From contig JAHHIB010000001.1 of assembly GCA_019359075.1 (NCBI GenBank), positions 121,276 through 185,275 on the forward strand: a DNA stretch of 64,000 nucleotides. The letters are read 5' to 3'. The stretch comes from Kalymmatonema hyalinum WJT4-NPBG1. GTDB lineage: Bacteria > Cyanobacteriota > Cyanobacteriia > Cyanobacteriales > Nostocaceae. The stretch's first letter is position 1. The number at the start of each line of letters is the position of its first letter. Position numbers and translations under genes: made by a program. The notes below the pieces were generated by a model. The model searched no databases, was not told where the DNA came from, and saw only the letters and a program-made list of their open reading frames with translations. Below are positions 62,277 to 64,000 of this stretch, piece by piece.

Positions 62277-62309
62277 CATCAACGCAATGAGCAGTAGTAG
62301 CAAAAGTTA

Positions 62310-62445
62310 TTTTTTGCTGAAAGAGTCTGAACCACTCAAAACCGACGCAGAACAAGTAGGGGTGCAACTATTGTGGCGGTTACGGGATAAGGCGCATCGG
62401 TTCGTAGTGAGTTTTCAGTCTTAGCAGCGCAGTGATAAATTAGAC
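62310..62445 (+). pseudogene. uvrC C-terminal fragment (decayed duplicate)
   Basis: The segment translates as [16 protein letters not shown], then [20 protein letters not shown], one stop, QRSDKL. The uvrC gene has [16 protein letters not shown], then [26 protein letters not shown] (61027-61162). Similarity is clear at the DNA level too. There is one TAG in frame (62421-62423) and the rest of the gene is missing. It is therefore a partial duplication about 1.2 kb downstream of the intact copy. Confidence 0.85.
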
Positions 62446-62535
62446 AAGATTGCGGAATGTGAGTTTCATCTGGGTTCATCTGCTATAGGCTCCGGTTAAT
62501 TATTCATTTTTTTGGAATGAATGCAAGAAGTCTAA

Positions 62536-62655
62536 GGACACTTGCTGGACGGTTTTTATCATTTGGCTAAAGCTTATCTGCTGGGCGTGAAGGAAATACC
62601 TGCCGTGCAGTTTTCGGTCAATCCAGAGCGAGATTGGCTCAAGCAGACTTTATGA
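62536..62655 (+). pseudogene. Orphan 3' gene fragment
   Basis: An open frame without a start codon reads LLDGFYHLAKAYLLGVKEIP and AVQFSVNPERDWLKQTL, ending with TGA at 62653. The composition is protein-like but I do not recognise the family. A remnant of a gene whose 5' part was lost is the simplest reading; it is directly upstream of the truncated globin gene. Confidence 0.4.
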
Positions 62656-62670
62656 GCTACCAACGGTACT

Positions 62671-62836
62671 ATGTCTTCTTTGAATGTCAAGGTTTTAGAA
62701 AAAAGTTTTGCGGGCATTAAACCTTACGCCACACAGTTCGCATCAAGATTCTATTACAATCTGTTTACTGACAATCCTCAGCTTGAGCCGTTGTTTGCCA
62801 ACACCAATATGCAAGAGCAGGACAAGAAGTTATATC
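62671..62836 (+). pseudogene. Globin, N-terminal fragment cut by an IS630 element
   Basis: The frame starts MSSLNVKVLEKSFAGIKPYA and continues FASRFYYNLFTDNP, PLFANTNMQEQDKKLYQ, the A-C helices of a single-domain globin/flavohaemoglobin-type protein. After KKLYQ the homology stops: the next bases belong to the IS630-type element whose transposase ends at 62845. The haem-binding proximal His region is lost, so it should not work. Confidence 0.75.
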
Positions 62837-62844
62837 AAATCCGG

Positions 62845-63945
62845 TTAAATGCACATAGTAAAGCTGCTACTTGTTTGCGGCCACCAATGGTAACAAGTTA
62901 GACCACGAATTAGGTCGCGGTTGTTAGATAATACTTTGCAGCGTTGAAATAAAACTTCCTCTAACTCATCCAAGGAATCAAATGACTGGTTGGCGATCGC
63001 TTCATTAGCGACTGGCCATAGTCGTTCAGCAGGTTGAAGTTCAGGAGAATGTGAAGGCATCAATAGAATATGAATGCCTTCTGGGATTTCTAGTTCGTGA
63101 CTAGTGTGCCATCCGGCTTGATCCATCGTGAGAAGGATCTGCTTATGTTCGCCGACCTCAAAATGTTTGGCGAAGTCAGCTAAAACAAGATTAAATATGT
63201 CAGTTCGCACTGAAAGTGAAATCCACCAATAAGTTTCACCAGACTGAGGGTGTACAAAACCGTACAACCATAACCACTGATATCGCCAATTAATTGGAGC
63301 AATGGGCTGTTCTCCAGATGGTGCCCATACAGTTCGCAATACAGGCTTAAGTCCTAAGCGATGTTCATCCATCGTCCAAACTTCAACGTCGGCGTTTGGA
63401 TGTTCTGTTTGTATTCTTTGTGTCTGCTGTGCCAACTTTTTTTTCCACGCTTGTTGTTCCTCCCAAGAAGTTTCTTCATGATGTGGACGAGGTACCAGAG
63501 GGCGCATTTGTAGCCCTCTTAAGTATTCCCATCCGCGTTGAGGTGAAACTTTGCGACCCAATAGCTCACTCATCCATGCCGCTACTTTTGGTCCATTCCA
63601 CAAACCGCCATCTCCAGGTTTGGATTGTAAAACTTGCCACAACTGTGCTAACTGAACATCATTTAATAATGGTTCCGCTCCTGTGTTATCTTGTCTGCGA
63701 TCTCCCAGCATCTCTGGTCCGTAACGGTTATAACTGCGGACTAATTCATAAATCCATGAGAGCCCATATCCAGTCACTGAAGCCACTTCTGCTGTTGTTT
63801 TCCCTAATGCTAATAACCAAATTGTTTGGTAATGGGTGCGTGCGATCGCATTTTTTGATTGACGATAACGATTTTCTAGTAGTTCACCACAGAAATTATG
63901 ACAGGTCAGGAGTAGGATAAAGACTGTTGAGTTTAACTCGTGCAT
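62845..63945 (-). CDS. IS630 family transposase
   Basis: This 366-residue frame has a helix-turn-helix half (LALGKTTAEVASVTGYGLSWIYELVRSYNRYG, ~44) and a DDE domain: first Asp in VWTMDEHRLGLKP (~193), second in ILLTMDQAGWHTS (~273), Glu in SHSPELQPAERLWPV (~306). All catalytic residues are present. The ATG at 63945 lies inside the end of another transposase gene in a different frame, so the true start is probably further in (near 63880) or lost. It interrupts a globin gene. Confidence 0.88.
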   Translation of the reverse strand: MHELNSTVFILLLTCHNFCGELLENRYRQSKNAIARTHYQTIWLLALGKTTAEVASVTGYGLSWIYELVRSYNRYGPEMLGDRRQDNTGAEPLLNDVQLAQLWQVLQSKPGDGGLWNGPKVAAWMSELLGRKVSPQRGWEYLRGLQMRPLVPRPHHEETSWEEQQAWKKKLAQQTQRIQTEHPNADVEVWTMDEHRLGLKPVLRTVWAPSGEQPIAPINWRYQWLWLYGFVHPQSGETYWWISLSVRTDIFNLVLADFAKHFEVGEHKQILLTMDQAGWHTSHELEIPEGIHILLMPSHSPELQPAERLWPVANEAIANQSFDSLDELEEVLFQRCKVLSNNRDLIRGLTCYHWWPQTSSSFTMCI

Positions 63946-64000
63946 CCTTAGTGGTGAAGCGCCAGTTAACAGTAGCTCGTTGTTGATTGCGTTCTATTTC
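63896..64000 (-). CDS. C-terminal fragment of a second IS630-type transposase
   Basis: Entering from the right edge, the minus-strand frame reads EIERNQQRATVNWRFTTKDA, RVKLNSLYPTPDLS and stops at 63896-63898. NWRFTTKDARxKL is the typical end of Tc1/mariner-like IS630 transposases. It overlaps the start region of the neighbouring transposase frame by about 50 bases in another phase. The rest lies outside the window. Confidence 0.75.
   Translation of the reverse strand, partial: EIERNQQRATVNWRFTTKDARVKLNSLYPTPDLS

Larger units (their letters stand above)
62837..64000. mobile_element. IS630-type insertion(s), right end beyond the window
   Basis: The globin frame breaks at a TA dinucleotide (about 62832-62836), as expected for IS630/Tc1-like insertion, and transposase sequence follows at once. 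The right boundary is not seen: minus-strand transposase sequence of a second IS630-type gene enters at 63896 and runs off the window, so at least two elements are nested or adjacent. Confidence 0.6.

Noticed and set aside
1..64000. tRNA or rRNA genes
   Set aside because: Scanning by eye for T-loop and acceptor patterns showed no convincing candidate; a tRNAscan-SE run would settle this.

Overview
The window looks like chromosomal DNA of a filamentous cyanobacterium. The evidence is frequent GCGATCGC (HIP1) octamers, many short tandem and hairpin interspersed repeats, and cyanobacterial marker genes: crtD, ictB, a CYP38/TLP40-type lumenal cyclophilin, cyanoexosortase B and bilin-GAF type sensors. 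There are about 40 intact genes, a set of broken genes and three kinds of transposase. No rRNA, tRNA or CRISPR array was recognised.

Region by region. 0.3-10 kb: NiFe-hydrogenase maturation cluster, NHL protein-hypF-hypC-hypD-(FAD monooxygenase)-hypE-hypA-hypB, all on the + strand, with a MITE-like repeat and hairpin repeats between genes. 10-13 kb: minus-strand genes (conserved small protein, an Rpn-type pseudogene, fructosamine-kinase family, M16 peptidase). 13.6-22.5 kb: glycan/lipid-glycan genes (ABC exporter, a glycosyltransferase 2 destroyed by an IS66 insertion with deletion, a GT39-like membrane transferase, a GT4) followed by carotenoid crtD. 22.5-31 kb: an array of different hairpins in a repeated spacer, TPR protein, three-GAF sensor kinase, atypical SDR, dynamin-like GTPase. 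31.6-41.7 kb: sorbosone/glucose dehydrogenase-like protein and an exopolysaccharide export set (Wzc-like, Wza-like, cyanoexosortase B and its partner protein, DegT aminotransferase), interrupted by a serine hydrolase. 42.6-50.3 kb: degenerate GAF/histidine-kinase-like protein, ictB, a small secreted WGxxG protein, smpB, two tandem rhomboid proteases, cyclophilin. 50.3-58.9 kb: a defence-like operon with a PLD-SNF2 helicase, a Uma2 nuclease and an Eco57I-type methyltransferase with a C-terminal AlbA_2 domain; the methyltransferase carries a nonsense codon. 59.4-64 kb: uvrC, then a decayed zone holding a uvrC fragment, a truncated globin and IS630-type transposases.

Two themes stand out. First, several unrelated genes (hypF, the fructosamine kinase, the dynamin-like GTPase twice) carry in-frame insertions of GC-rich dispersed repeats, so repeats in this genome are being turned into protein sequence. 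Second, the 50-59 kb helicase/nuclease/methylase locus and the 45.9-48.8 kb pairing of a glycine-rich membrane-tail protein with twin rhomboids are the best candidates for poorly described systems. All functional statements come from reading motifs by eye; no database search was run.
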